Positions 54,180-62,648 of a DNA stretch of 64,000 bases are shown one piece after another. The notes beneath the pieces were generated by a model. The model was not told where the DNA came from. It was given only the letters and a program-made list of their open reading frames with translations, and searched no databases. Source of the DNA: Leadbetterella byssophila DSM 17132. Lineage in GTDB: Bacteria > Bacteroidota > Bacteroidia > Cytophagales > Spirosomataceae. How positions within the stretch are numbered: the stretch's first letter is position 1; the number at the start of each line of letters is the position of its first letter. Where the stretch lies: contig NC_014655.1 in NCBI RefSeq assembly GCF_000166395.1, positions 3,162,001-3,226,000 of the forward strand. The letters are read 5' to 3'. The position numbers were made by a program, and so were the translations under genes.

Positions 54180-54578
54180 ATGTTAGATTATTTTAAAAAT
54201 AAGGATGTAGGTCTATTACTGGCTAGAATTGCCATTGGCTTTCCTATGCTTTTTTATGGAGTGGGAAAGGTGATAAATGGGATTGAGCCCATTAAGGAAA
54301 TGGTTGTGCAATCTCACCTTCCCGGCTTTTTAGCATACGGTGTGTATATTGGTGAGGTTTTAGCTCCCTTGATGATGATTGCGGGAATCTATGCGCGATG
54401 GGCCGCTTTGGTCTTCGCTTTCAATTGCCTCTGTGCCTTGGTGATTGGTCAGTCATCCTATCTATTTAAACTAAATGACTTTGGGGGTTGGGCAGTGGAA
54501 TTACTGGTGATGTATATGCTAGTAGGACTAAGCCTGTTCTTCACAGGTGGAGGGAAGTATTCCCTTTCTAAAAAATGA
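54180..54578 (+). CDS. DoxX family membrane protein
   Basis: 132-residue protein with four TM segments and the DoxX pattern (LLLARIAIGFPMLFYGVGKVING; LPGFLAYGVYIGEVLAPLMMIAGIYARWAALVFAFNCLCALVIGQ; DFGGWAVELLVMYMLVGLSLFFTGGGKYSL). DoxX proteins are linked to quinone or thiol redox processes in some species; the role here is unknown. Confidence 0.9.
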   Translation: MLDYFKNKDVGLLLARIAIGFPMLFYGVGKVINGIEPIKEMVVQSHLPGFLAYGVYIGEVLAPLMMIAGIYARWAALVFAFNCLCALVIGQSSYLFKLNDFGGWAVELLVMYMLVGLSLFFTGGGKYSLSKK

Positions 54579-54606
54579 AAAAGTTGTTACACTTTCAATG
54601 ATGAGA

Positions 54607-54636
54607 AGAGTCCAATAGGGTTTTCTATTGGACTCT
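54607..54636. terminator. Perfect hairpin between convergent doxX-like and ruvB genes
   Basis: 12-bp perfect inverted repeat: AGAGTCCAATAG (54607-54618), 6-nt loop, exact complement to 54636, directly abutting the ruvB stop codon. No T-run on either strand, so it is either a bidirectional transcript end or an mRNA 3' stabiliser. Confidence 0.6.
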
Positions 54637-55656
54637 CTAAAACAATTCTCCAGTCCTATATTTTGGCACCAAATTTAGGTGTTTATATGCTTTCTCAGTT
54701 GCCTCTCTACCTCTGGCAGTTCTCTTTAAGAATCCTTCTTGGATCAAGAATGGCTCATAAACTTCCTCAATGGTTTCCGCTTCTTCACCTACCGCAGTGG
54801 CAATGGTTCCTAGGCCCACCGGCCCCCCTTTGAATTTTTCTATAATAGTACTCAGGATACGGTTGTCCATCTCGTCCAAACCATCTTGATCCACATCCAG
54901 AGCAGCTAGTGCCATCTTAGCTATTTCCACGGTAATGACTCCTTCTCCTTTCACTTGGGCGAAGTCCCTCGTTCTTCTCAAGAGGTTATTGGCTATTCTA
55001 GGCGTGCCCCTACTGCGTCTGGCTATCTCGTATGCACCGTCTTCGTCTATGGGCGTTTGAAGTATACTTGCAGAGCGCACTAAGATCTTTGAGAGCAATT
55101 GGGCATCATAATATTCCAGTCGGGAATTGATACCAAATCTAGCTCTTAAGGGAGATGTTAGTAGACCCGAACGCGTAGTAGCACCGATGAGCGTAAAAGG
55201 ATTCAGACCTATCTGAACTGATCGAGCATTTGGCCCACTATCTAACATGATGTCTATCTTGTAATCCTCCATGGCGGAATAGAGATATTCTTCCACAATA
55301 GGATTTAGACGATGGATCTCATCGATAAACAGGACATCATTTTGTTCCAAAGATGTTAGAAGGCCTGCTAGGTCACTAGGCTTATCTAGGACGGGGCCTG
55401 AAGTAATCTTGAGATTAGCCCCTAATTCATTTGCTATAATATGCGATAGCGTAGTTTTACCCAAGCCTGGAGGTCCATGAAGGAGGACATGATCTAATGC
55501 CTCTGAACGCATTTTGGCAGCCAATACAAAGACCTTAAGATTCTCTAAAATCTTGTCCTGACCTGCAAAATCATCAAAGCTCAGGGGCCGAAGGGCCTTC
55601 TCCAACTCCTTGTCCTTTGGGGACTCACTATCGCCCTTTAAAAAGTCCTGTCTCAT
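54637..55656 (-). CDS. ruvB: Holliday junction branch-migration ATPase RuvB
   Basis: 339-residue AAA+ motor that drives branch migration with RuvA. N-terminal [19 protein letters not shown], Walker [11 protein letters not shown] (61-70), Walker B FIDEIHRL, sensor 1 GATTRSGLL, arginine-finger region [21 protein letters not shown], and the C-terminal winged helix [40 protein letters not shown]. ruvA and ruvC are not adjacent. The gene upstream at 55669 is 12 bp away on the same strand. Confidence 0.98.
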   Translation of the reverse strand: MRQDFLKGDSESPKDKELEKALRPLSFDDFAGQDKILENLKVFVLAAKMRSEALDHVLLHGPPGLGKTTLSHIIANELGANLKITSGPVLDKPSDLAGLLTSLEQNDVLFIDEIHRLNPIVEEYLYSAMEDYKIDIMLDSGPNARSVQIGLNPFTLIGATTRSGLLTSPLRARFGINSRLEYYDAQLLSKILVRSASILQTPIDEDGAYEIARRSRGTPRIANNLLRRTRDFAQVKGEGVITVEIAKMALAALDVDQDGLDEMDNRILSTIIEKFKGGPVGLGTIATAVGEEAETIEEVYEPFLIQEGFLKRTARGREATEKAYKHLNLVPKYRTGELF

Positions 55657-55668
55657 GTCTTTGTTAAT

Positions 55669-57351
55669 TTAGAACATATAGGATCTATAAGGGAAGTTCC
55701 ATCTTATTCCTAATGTAAAGATATTCTCTGTTCCTTCCTTTACAAAGGAATCCTTCCGTATTCTGTATACAGCGTCTGCGTATATATTATGCCATGGCAT
55801 GTAGGATAACCTTGCCTCAAAGAATTGAATACGGTTTGAGAAACCTTGACGGTGTTTGATCCCGTAATTTCCTGGCCTATTCACATTATTGATTTTTTGG
55901 ATATCTCCTCCGTGGTTAGTACTGTCTGTATCTACGCCTTTGAAGGCAAAGTTACCCGTCAAACGTATGCTCCATTTTTGTGAAGGCTGGTACTGAACTT
56001 TGGCCAAAGTCTCTGTAAAGTTTGCTCCCAATGGATGCGCTACAGGTAGGTTATAATTGACGTAGTTAGAATAAGTAGAAAAATGCGAATAAGTATATGG
56101 CCTTACACGGTTGTACTCTACTTGTAAATCTAATTGTGGTATGCTGAAGGCATCGTAGTATTTGGCTCCTAGTTGCCAAGCATACTTCCTTGCCCACCAT
56201 TTGTCTTTTTTGAATTCTTCTTTATTGAATTCGTCAAGTACAAATTGGCCATATAGACTAGCCGTTTTGAATACTTTCCATTTGAAGTCTAAACCTACTA
56301 TGGCGTTGTCTGAACTACCTAAATACCCCTCTATAAAGCGGTAGAAGATGACTGGATTAAGGTAATTCAAATCAAATCCTATTTTACGGTTCCCAAACAT
56401 CACACTTTCAAATATACCTACATTCAGTTTGGAGGTGATATTGGCATTCAGGTGATGGAGTGCCATGTATTTTGGTTTATTGGTCTCTTGGCTGTACTGG
56501 ACTATTTCCACTTGACGGTTCGTCATCTGTCCATAGATGTTCTGGTATTGGAATCGCCCTAATTTGAGATCCAATCTGGCCTGAAGATAAGGGGCACTGA
56601 AATCACTTAAGATCAGAGATCTTTCTCCATGTCCTATGAAGTTTTTATCATGTCCGAAGGTCAGTTGTAAACTTTTAACAGGTTTAAAGGTGATATAACC
56701 CAAAGCCTGGAAATAGTTCATCTGCATTTGGGTGCTGTCGTCGTTTTTAATCTTGATAAAGGACTCGTACGGGAACGCACCTGCACCCTGGAAGTAGGCG
56801 GTTTGGTAGTTTTGTGCAGCAGTGATGTTGTCCGTCATCATGGTGTAGAACCCAATTTTCTTATTGATTCTACCTCTAATTTCTACCCCTCTGGTATTGT
56901 TAAATACATTCTTACTTTCCCAGTTTCCGTAAGCGGAATTTTGTCCATAATCCAGATACAAGATGGGGGATGCGTGAATGTCAAAGTCATCGTCGCTATA
57001 GTGAAGGAAGTCGTTTTTCTTTCGGAAGATGTATTTCAAAATTGGGCGACTATCACTGCTATCATTTGAGATGTACTCCCAATTGTCATTCCGAATAAAA
57101 TCGATGTTTTTTCGATCGAATTTATTTAAACTATAATATTCCTCTGAGCTTATGGCTTGTATATACGCAGCCACTGCCTGTCTGGACCAAGGTTTAATGC
57201 CGGAATGAAACTCATTGGATAACCTGCCGGTTTTTACTTCCAGTCTGTTCAAAAAATGTTCAGAATCATGGTTCAGAGGAATAAAGGAAGTTTGTGCGTT
57301 CAACCACTTTAAACCTAGGAATAGGACTGAAAGAAGCAGTCTTTTACTCAT
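55669..57351 (-). CDS. Outer-membrane beta-barrel protein, Wzi/RemB-like
   Basis: 560-residue exported protein: signal peptide (about 1-19), a short N-terminal helical region (LSNEFHSGIKPWSRQAVAAYIQ), then a long barrel with LTFGHDKNFIGHGERSLILSDFSAPYLQARLDLKLGRFQYQNIYGQM (about 225-270), a pattern shared by capsule-assembly Wzi-family proteins and the gliding protein RemB. The C-terminus ends in the aromatic strand FTLGIRWNFPYRSYMF. Family assignment is moderate; role in surface polysaccharide or gliding is inference. Confidence 0.72.
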   Translation of the reverse strand: MSKRLLLSVLFLGLKWLNAQTSFIPLNHDSEHFLNRLEVKTGRLSNEFHSGIKPWSRQAVAAYIQAISSEEYYSLNKFDRKNIDFIRNDNWEYISNDSSDSRPILKYIFRKKNDFLHYSDDDFDIHASPILYLDYGQNSAYGNWESKNVFNNTRGVEIRGRINKKIGFYTMMTDNITAAQNYQTAYFQGAGAFPYESFIKIKNDDSTQMQMNYFQALGYITFKPVKSLQLTFGHDKNFIGHGERSLILSDFSAPYLQARLDLKLGRFQYQNIYGQMTNRQVEIVQYSQETNKPKYMALHHLNANITSKLNVGIFESVMFGNRKIGFDLNYLNPVIFYRFIEGYLGSSDNAIVGLDFKWKVFKTASLYGQFVLDEFNKEEFKKDKWWARKYAWQLGAKYYDAFSIPQLDLQVEYNRVRPYTYSHFSTYSNYVNYNLPVAHPLGANFTETLAKVQYQPSQKWSIRLTGNFAFKGVDTDSTNHGGDIQKINNVNRPGNYGIKHRQGFSNRIQFFEARLSYMPWHNIYADAVYRIRKDSFVKEGTENIFTLGIRWNFPYRSYMF

Positions 57352-57475
57352 TAATGCTATTAGGATGAAACGCGAATTTAGTCATAAAAGGCATCTACCC
57401 CTCAGATTATTTCCATAATTTTGGAACAAAGGCCTAGGCTACTAGGTTTTGAAATTGTGGAACATTTACATTGAG

Positions 57476-58705
57476 ATGAAGACCTTTGATATTCCTGTTA
57501 AATATAAAAGCCCGGTAATTTCTAGAATCAAAGAAACCAGAAGGGCGAAAGATAAATTGAAGCGCGACTTTAAGCCTACCGTTTTGGAGTTTGAGAAGGT
57601 CAGTGTTTTGATAGCTCGCCACTTTGGATTCTGCTATGGAGTAGAAAATGCAGTGGAGATAGCGTATAGGACCATTCAGGAGCATCGTGACAAAAGGGTT
57701 TTTCTTTTAAGTGAAATGATCCACAATCCGGATGTAAATGCGGATTTACAAGCCGAAGGGGTGAAGTTTCTGATGGATACCCAAGGGAATAGGTTGGTCG
57801 ACTTCAATACACTTACCCCAGAAGACATTGTTATAGTACCGGCTTTTGGTACTACCATAGAGATTCAGAAGGATTTGTCAGATCGAGGCATAGATCCCTA
57901 TAAGTATGATACCACATGTCCATTCGTAGAAAAGGTTTGGAACAGGGCAAATCAAATTGGGGAAAGAGGTTATACGGTTGTGGTTCATGGTAAGCCGAAG
58001 CACGAGGAAACCCGCGCTACTTTTTCGCACAGTAATGCATCTGCGAATACGGTAGTGATCAAGGATATTCAGGAGGCTAGAGAATTAGCTCAGTTTATTC
58101 GTAAGGAGAGGCCGGTAGAGGAATTTTATGAACGATTTGCGGGCAGGTATTCTGAGGGTTTTGATCCGGAAAAGCACCTGGAGAAGCTGGGGGTAGTCAA
58201 TCAGACTACGATGCTGGCCACCGAGACTCAGGAAATAGCCAATTATCTGAAAGAAGAGTTGGTAAAGTACTATGGTCTGGATGAGGTGACCTTGCCGCAA
58301 TACTTCGCTAGTACAAAGGATACCTTGTGTTATGCCACGAACGATAATCAGGATGCCACATTAGCTTTATTGAAGGAAGAGGCGGATTTGGCCATAGTGG
58401 TAGGGGGGTATAACAGTTCGAATACATCCCATCTAGTGGAGTTATTAGAGGAAAAGGTGCCCACGTACTTTATTAAGTCCGCTACGGGTATTTTATCAGA
58501 AAGGGAGATCTTGCATTTCCATGAGGGGCATGAGCAGGTGAGTGTTAATTTTCTAGGCGAGAAAGCGCACACGCGCATTATTTTGACTTGTGGGGCTTCG
58601 TGTCCGGACGCGGTGGTGGAAGAGGTATTGGTGCGCTTGTTGGAGTTGTTTGGAGAGGAGGGGTATTTGGAGTCTTCTTTAGAAAAAAGTCTATCGAAAT
58701 TTTGA
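57476..58705 (+). CDS. ispH: 4-hydroxy-3-methylbut-2-enyl diphosphate reductase
   Basis: Iron-sulfur enzyme ending the MEP pathway, giving IPP and DMAPP. Read from ATG 57476 (409 residues; an upstream in-frame TTG at 57449 would add nine). The three cluster cysteines are Cys53 (HFGFCYGVENAV), Cys148 (DTTCPFVEKVW) and Cys285 (KDTLCYATNDNQ); GYNSSNTSHL binds substrate. It is longer than E. coli IspH, with an N-terminal extension (about 1-40) and an insert around 210-235, as in the long-form group. Confidence 0.96.
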   Translation: MKTFDIPVKYKSPVISRIKETRRAKDKLKRDFKPTVLEFEKVSVLIARHFGFCYGVENAVEIAYRTIQEHRDKRVFLLSEMIHNPDVNADLQAEGVKFLMDTQGNRLVDFNTLTPEDIVIVPAFGTTIEIQKDLSDRGIDPYKYDTTCPFVEKVWNRANQIGERGYTVVVHGKPKHEETRATFSHSNASANTVVIKDIQEARELAQFIRKERPVEEFYERFAGRYSEGFDPEKHLEKLGVVNQTTMLATETQEIANYLKEELVKYYGLDEVTLPQYFASTKDTLCYATNDNQDATLALLKEEADLAIVVGGYNSSNTSHLVELLEEKVPTYFIKSATGILSEREILHFHEGHEQVSVNFLGEKAHTRIILTCGASCPDAVVEEVLVRLLELFGEEGYLESSLEKSLSKF

Positions 58706-58763
58706 GAAAATTTTAATAAAAAATAGTGTATTTTCGTTATGGATTTGAACGCTTAAATACGCT

Positions 58764-58964
58764 ATGATCATGTTAGAATACATCAAAGTTATTTTGGAAA
58801 AAGTGAGTTTTGATAGGGTCTTGTTTGAGAAGGAGTTAAGAAAGGGGATCCGCGAATTACTGCCGAATGAAATCAAGGAGTTGAAATTGTGGTGTTACGA
58901 TAAGTTTGGACAAATCTACTTTAAGGTGTTGAATAGGGTGTTTGGTCGTATGACCTTGGCCTAA
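58764..58964 (+). CDS. Small hypothetical protein
   Basis: 66 residues, rich in Lys, Glu, Leu and aromatic residues, predicted mostly alpha-helical (LEYIKVILEKVSFDRVLFEKELRKGIRELLPNEIKELKLWCYDKFGQIYFKVLNRVFG). No signal peptide or known motif. Two ATG codons (58764 and 58770) could start it. Its codon and residue pattern look like a real protein rather than chance. Function unknown. Confidence 0.65.
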   Translation: MIMLEYIKVILEKVSFDRVLFEKELRKGIRELLPNEIKELKLWCYDKFGQIYFKVLNRVFGRMTLA

Positions 58965-59047
58965 AAAAATATGCGTATATAATGCCCTTGTAATGATTCA
59001 CTTGTGTTTTTTGTTGAAAAATTATGAGGTTTTTTTTGAGTAATCGC

Positions 59048-59078
59048 TTGACACGTATCTGAAATCACTATACCTTTG
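59048..59078 (+). promoter_or_regulatory. Promoter of tRNA-Asn
   Basis: TTG at 59048-59050, 20-nt spacer, TACCTTTG at 59071-59078: a full consensus match, 23 bp before the mature tRNA. Confidence 0.75.
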
Positions 59079-59101
59079 CACCACGATTTCAGAGGACACA
59101 A

Positions 59102-59175
59102 TCCCGAATAGCTCAGTCGGTTAGAGCATCTGACTGTTAATCAGAGGGTCGCTGGTTCGAGCCCAGCTTCGGGAG
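59102..59175 (+). tRNA. tRNA-Asn (anticodon GTT)
   Basis: 74-nt cloverleaf: acceptor TCCCGAA/TTCGGGA, D-arm AGCTCAGTCGGTTAGAGC, anticodon stem TCTGA/TCAGA around CTGTTAA (anticodon GTT), T-arm with GGTTCGAGCC, discriminator G; CCA not encoded. Confidence 0.97.
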
Positions 59176-59186
59176 CAATGAAATCT

Positions 59187-59214
59187 AAGGCTTGCTGTGA
59201 TGCAGGCCTTTTTT
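59187..59214 (+). terminator. Terminator of tRNA-Asn
   Basis: AAGGCTTGC (59187-59195) pairs with GCAGGCCTT (59202-59210, one T-G pair), then a T-run to 59214. Confidence 0.8.
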
Positions 59215-59419
59215 GTTTTATACTTGCACAACATTTCGGCATCTTAACGAAAAAGATTAAGGGATCAAGGATCAACGACAAAACTTGGATCAAGTCGAAA
59301 AGTTGGGGGGAGAAGTCTTAAAGTAATTTTTTTTGTCTATAATTATAGGTTGTGATTAATTATTGCGATCTTATTAGTGAGTAAATAAATCTGTCTTCAC
59401 ATTTCTACGGCAAAAATCT

Positions 59420-59887
59420 ATGACTATTGATGAATATTTGTCACAATTTAAGGAGGAAATTTCTTTGGATGAGTATTTTACATTGGAGGAAATAAGGTTT
59501 AAGAAGAAAAAAAATTTTGGGTCTTCCGACTGGGTTGAGCTAATTAAATCACAAGAGTTGAAATGTTATTACTGCAATACTGACTTAAGATTGATCCAGC
59601 AACTTATTATGGCCAAAGTTATTATGCCTAGAAAACGAGGTAATTATGGCTATAGTGGCCTTCATTTTGAACTAGATCATAAAAATTTTAATGTTAATGA
59701 CAATAGTCCTTCTAATCTTGTCGCATCTTGCTATTTTTGTAACAATGATAGGTCGAATTTAATTTCGGACGTCATTTATAAAAATTACCTTGGTAAGGCA
59801 AGAAGAAGTGCTTTTCAAGAATTGTTTGATAGTTTAAATTTTGAGCAAAGAGACTCCATTCGCCATCATTTGAAAGGTCAAAATTAA
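59420..59887 (+). CDS. HNH endonuclease-like protein
   Basis: 155-residue protein with a zinc-bound HNH fold: CYYCN (about 50-54) and CYFCN (about 110-114) form the two CxxC knuckles, and FELDHKNFNVNDNSPSNLVASC (about 90-111) carries the catalytic His in LDHKN plus the central Asn. It likely cleaves or nicks DNA; biological role unknown (stand-alone nuclease, remnant of a restriction or mobile element). It lies in low-GC DNA 244 bp after tRNA-Asn with no neighbour that would define a system. An origin by transfer is inferred. Confidence 0.82.
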   Translation: MTIDEYLSQFKEEISLDEYFTLEEIRFKKKKNFGSSDWVELIKSQELKCYYCNTDLRLIQQLIMAKVIMPRKRGNYGYSGLHFELDHKNFNVNDNSPSNLVASCYFCNNDRSNLISDVIYKNYLGKARRSAFQELFDSLNFEQRDSIRHHLKGQN

Positions 59888-59928
59888 TTCCAACTATTAG
59901 TATGTAATTGAAGATTATTATTTAATTT

Positions 59929-60117
59929 TCAATTGTTTTTTATCCTATTAATAACTTTGATCCATGTTTTATTAAAGACTAATGTTTTTAAGACGTTTTC
60001 TTTGTCAAGAATATTGGGCTCTTTTATTTTTTTATAAATACAATTCTGAGGTATTTCTTCAATTATTTTAAATTGAGAACCGTGAGGTTGCCACGCAAAT
60101 CTGTAAGCTCCCCCCAT
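59929..60117 (-). pseudogene. Possible gene fragment of unknown family
   Basis: 62-residue frame beginning MGGAYRFAWQPHGSQFKIIEEIPQN and ending VINRIKNN. The composition (balanced charged and aromatic residues, helix-like end) looks protein-like, but the first residues read like the interior of a larger protein, so it may be the 3' remnant of a broken gene. I do not recognise it. It faces the HNH gene, 41 bp away. Confidence 0.35.
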
Positions 60118-60157
60118 TTAGTACAGTCTAAAAAGAGACATAATACATAATATTTCA

Positions 60158-60220
60158 GTCTGTTGATGGTGTTAGTGAACGCATGTGAACTGAACACACC
60201 AGCAGACTTTATTTTTTTAA
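60158..60220. repeat. Imperfect inverted repeat with T-run
   Basis: Outer arms GTCTG (60158) and its complement CAGAC (ending 60207) enclose further imperfect complementarity (TTGATGGTGTT against AACACACCAGCA); the centre has GTGAAC-GCAT-GTGAAC as a direct repeat. TTTATTTTTTT follows. Terminator or mobile-element end; undecided. Confidence 0.35.
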
Positions 60221-60797
60221 TGCTAAGGTACTAAGCCCCTCAAGATTATCATGTGGTATACAATGACATTTGATGACCCTAATTTTTATGTTGAATCAAA
60301 TGTAATCTATTGAATAATACATGATTTAAGTAGATATCCTAACGGTTATTTACAGGTTTAGTTGAACAAGGATTCTTCTTGTAGATCATAATAATTAGTA
60401 TTCTTAGTGCATGGCTTTTACTTCAAGAATTTTGGTAGAACATCCAAATTCTCCAAAATGAACCACACGCCTCTAAATTTTTGTTATATATTAAGGGGGT
60501 AATTATTTGAATAGTAGGTGGATAATTGATGAATAAGATATTTGATTAGTTGCTAAGGATTTTTTTTAATGCATTCAAATGGCCAGCATACCTATCCCTT
60601 TATATCATAAAATCAATATTCTTCCACAATCTTTAATTATTACATATTAATTAACTCCTCCCCACACCCATTTTACCCTCTCATTACATTATTTTCCACC
60701 TCTCCCTTGTCCTATTGGAATTTGTTACTATTTTTAGGTGATTTGGTACTTATTTTATAAATGTGCCAACTGGGAATCGACTAATAATAAATGCATT

Positions 60798-62648
60798 ATG
60801 GCGGGGATAAGATTGAAAAGAGAACAGGAAGAAACCGTAAAAATTACAAAACGTACTACCCTAAAACCTCTGCTCTTTGAAGTAGCTTGGGAAGTGTGTA
60901 ATCAGGTAGGAGGGATCTATACCGTGATCCGATCCAAAGTGCCTTCCATGGTGGAAGAATGGGGTGAAAATTATTGCCTCATTGGTCCGTACTTCCCACA
61001 AACCGCCAGCATTGAATTCGAACGCATTGATGAGGATGAGTCCATCTTCTCTCGCGTAGCCCAAAACCTCAGAAACCAAGGCATAGATGCCTTCTACGGA
61101 AGATGGTTGGTGACCGGAAATCCCAATATTATCTTGGTGGATTTCCAACAAGCCCTATCTAAGATCGACCAACTCAAATTCGACCTATGGGCGAATCATA
61201 AGATCTCTACCCTGAACAGCGAGCCGCTCGTAAGTAGTGTCATCGCCTTCGGAAGTATGGTGAAGTCCTATATCACGGCCTTTGTCAGCGCTAAGCCAAA
61301 GAACCAGGAGTGCATCGTCCACTTCCACGAATGGATGGCCTCCAGTGCACTTCTTGACCTCAAGAAGGAAAATGTTAACGTTAGTACGGTATTCACCACC
61401 CATGCTACCATGTTAGGTAGGTATATCGCCGGAAATAGAGACGACTTCTACGAAAAACTCTCCACTTTCAACTGGGAAAATGAAGCTAAATTCTACGGTA
61501 TAGAAGCCCAGGCAGGCATCGAGCGACTATCCGCCCAGTACTGCAACGTACTCACCACGGTTTCTGAAGTTACCGCCAGGGAATGTGAAGTGTTCTACGG
61601 TAGGACATGTGATCTCATACTGCCAAACGGTCTGAACATCACCCGTTTTGCCGCCACCCACGAGTTCCAAAACCTGCACCTCAAGTACAAACAGAAGATC
61701 AATCAGTTTGTCATGGGGCACTTCTTCCAGAGCTACTCCTGGGATCTGGATAATACCCTGTATTTCTTCACTTCCGGTAGATACGAGTATAAAAACAAGG
61801 GATATGACCTTACTCTGGAAGCCTTAAAACGCCTCAACTTTAAGATTGTACAATCCGGTCTGGATATCACGGTAGTGATGTTTATCATCACCCGGAATCC
61901 CGTATTCTCTATAGATCCTCAGGTGCTTCAATCCAGAGCCGTGATGGAAGAGATTGAAGAAACTTGTAAGTCCATAGAGAAAGAAGTGGGAGAACACCTC
62001 TTCCATGCATCTGCTTCTAATGAAGACACCACCATGCCGGATCTGAACCAGTTCGTAAGTGAATATTGGAGACTACGCCTTCGTAGAACCATTCAGACTT
62101 GGAAGACTAAGACCCTCCCTCGGACGGTTACGCATATCCTAAAAGAAAAAGACGATATCGTTCGCTTCTTCGAACAAACTAACCTGCAGAATCACCAGCA
62201 AGACCGGGTGAAGTTTGTGTATCATCCTGACTTCATCTCAGCCACAAATCCATTGTTTGGGCTGGAATACTCACATTTCGTGAGAGGTTGTCATTTGGGA
62301 ATCTTCCCAAGCTACTACGAACCTTGGGGTTACACGCCTCTGGAATGTATAGTAAGAGGTATACCTACAGTGACTTCTGACCTGTCAGGTTTCGGAGATT
62401 ATATCCAGGGACTCATGGCAGATCATGAAAACATGGGAATATACGTGGTGAATAGGAAGGATCAGAACTTCAATAAGGCCGCTGATCAATTGGCAGAAAT
62501 CTTATTCAAATTTGTCACCTTAAGTAGGAGAGAAAGAATCATGCAGAGAAATAGAGTCGAAAACATCTCAGACATTTTCGACTGGACTAATCTGCGTTCT
62601 TATTATGACACGGCTCATGACCTAGCGCTGAAGAAACGCGGTCGTTAA
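60798..62648 (+). CDS. Glycogen synthase, GT3 (eukaryotic-type) family
   Basis: Glycosyltransferase of 616 residues from ATG 60798 (MAGIRLKREQEETV); the 20 codons upstream in frame lack family similarity. The N-terminal LLFEVAWEVCNQVGGIYTVIRSKVPSMVEEWGENYCLIGPY and the C-terminal PSYYEPWGYTPLECIVRGIPTVTSDLSGFGDYI match the GT3 glycogen synthases of fungi and animals, which use UDP-glucose, rather than the GT5 GlgA type. GT3 members occur in Bacteroidota. No other glycogen gene is adjacent. The Arg-rich allosteric helix of the yeast enzyme may correspond to YWRLRLRRTIQTWK (about 430-443). Confidence 0.92.
   Translation: MAGIRLKREQEETVKITKRTTLKPLLFEVAWEVCNQVGGIYTVIRSKVPSMVEEWGENYCLIGPYFPQTASIEFERIDEDESIFSRVAQNLRNQGIDAFYGRWLVTGNPNIILVDFQQALSKIDQLKFDLWANHKISTLNSEPLVSSVIAFGSMVKSYITAFVSAKPKNQECIVHFHEWMASSALLDLKKENVNVSTVFTTHATMLGRYIAGNRDDFYEKLSTFNWENEAKFYGIEAQAGIERLSAQYCNVLTTVSEVTARECEVFYGRTCDLILPNGLNITRFAATHEFQNLHLKYKQKINQFVMGHFFQSYSWDLDNTLYFFTSGRYEYKNKGYDLTLEALKRLNFKIVQSGLDITVVMFIITRNPVFSIDPQVLQSRAVMEEIEETCKSIEKEVGEHLFHASASNEDTTMPDLNQFVSEYWRLRLRRTIQTWKTKTLPRTVTHILKEKDDIVRFFEQTNLQNHQQDRVKFVYHPDFISATNPLFGLEYSHFVRGCHLGIFPSYYEPWGYTPLECIVRGIPTVTSDLSGFGDYIQGLMADHENMGIYVVNRKDQNFNKAADQLAEILFKFVTLSRRERIMQRNRVENISDIFDWTNLRSYYDTAHDLALKKRGR

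Larger units (their letters stand above)
59888..60797. other. Gene-poor AT-rich region between HNH gene and glycogen synthase
   Basis: About 900 bp with very high A+T and many stop codons in all frames. It holds one short minus-strand frame (59929-60117) and an imperfect inverted repeat (60158-60207); otherwise I see no gene, tRNA or recognisable IS end. The sequence looks like decayed accessory DNA. The glycogen synthase promoter must lie near its 3' end but no clear consensus box is visible. Confidence 0.55.

Noticed and set aside
59102-59175. tRNA-Asn as an integration site with a duplicated 3' end
   Set aside because: I found no second copy of the tRNA 3' end in the window and no integrase gene, so att sites are not annotated.
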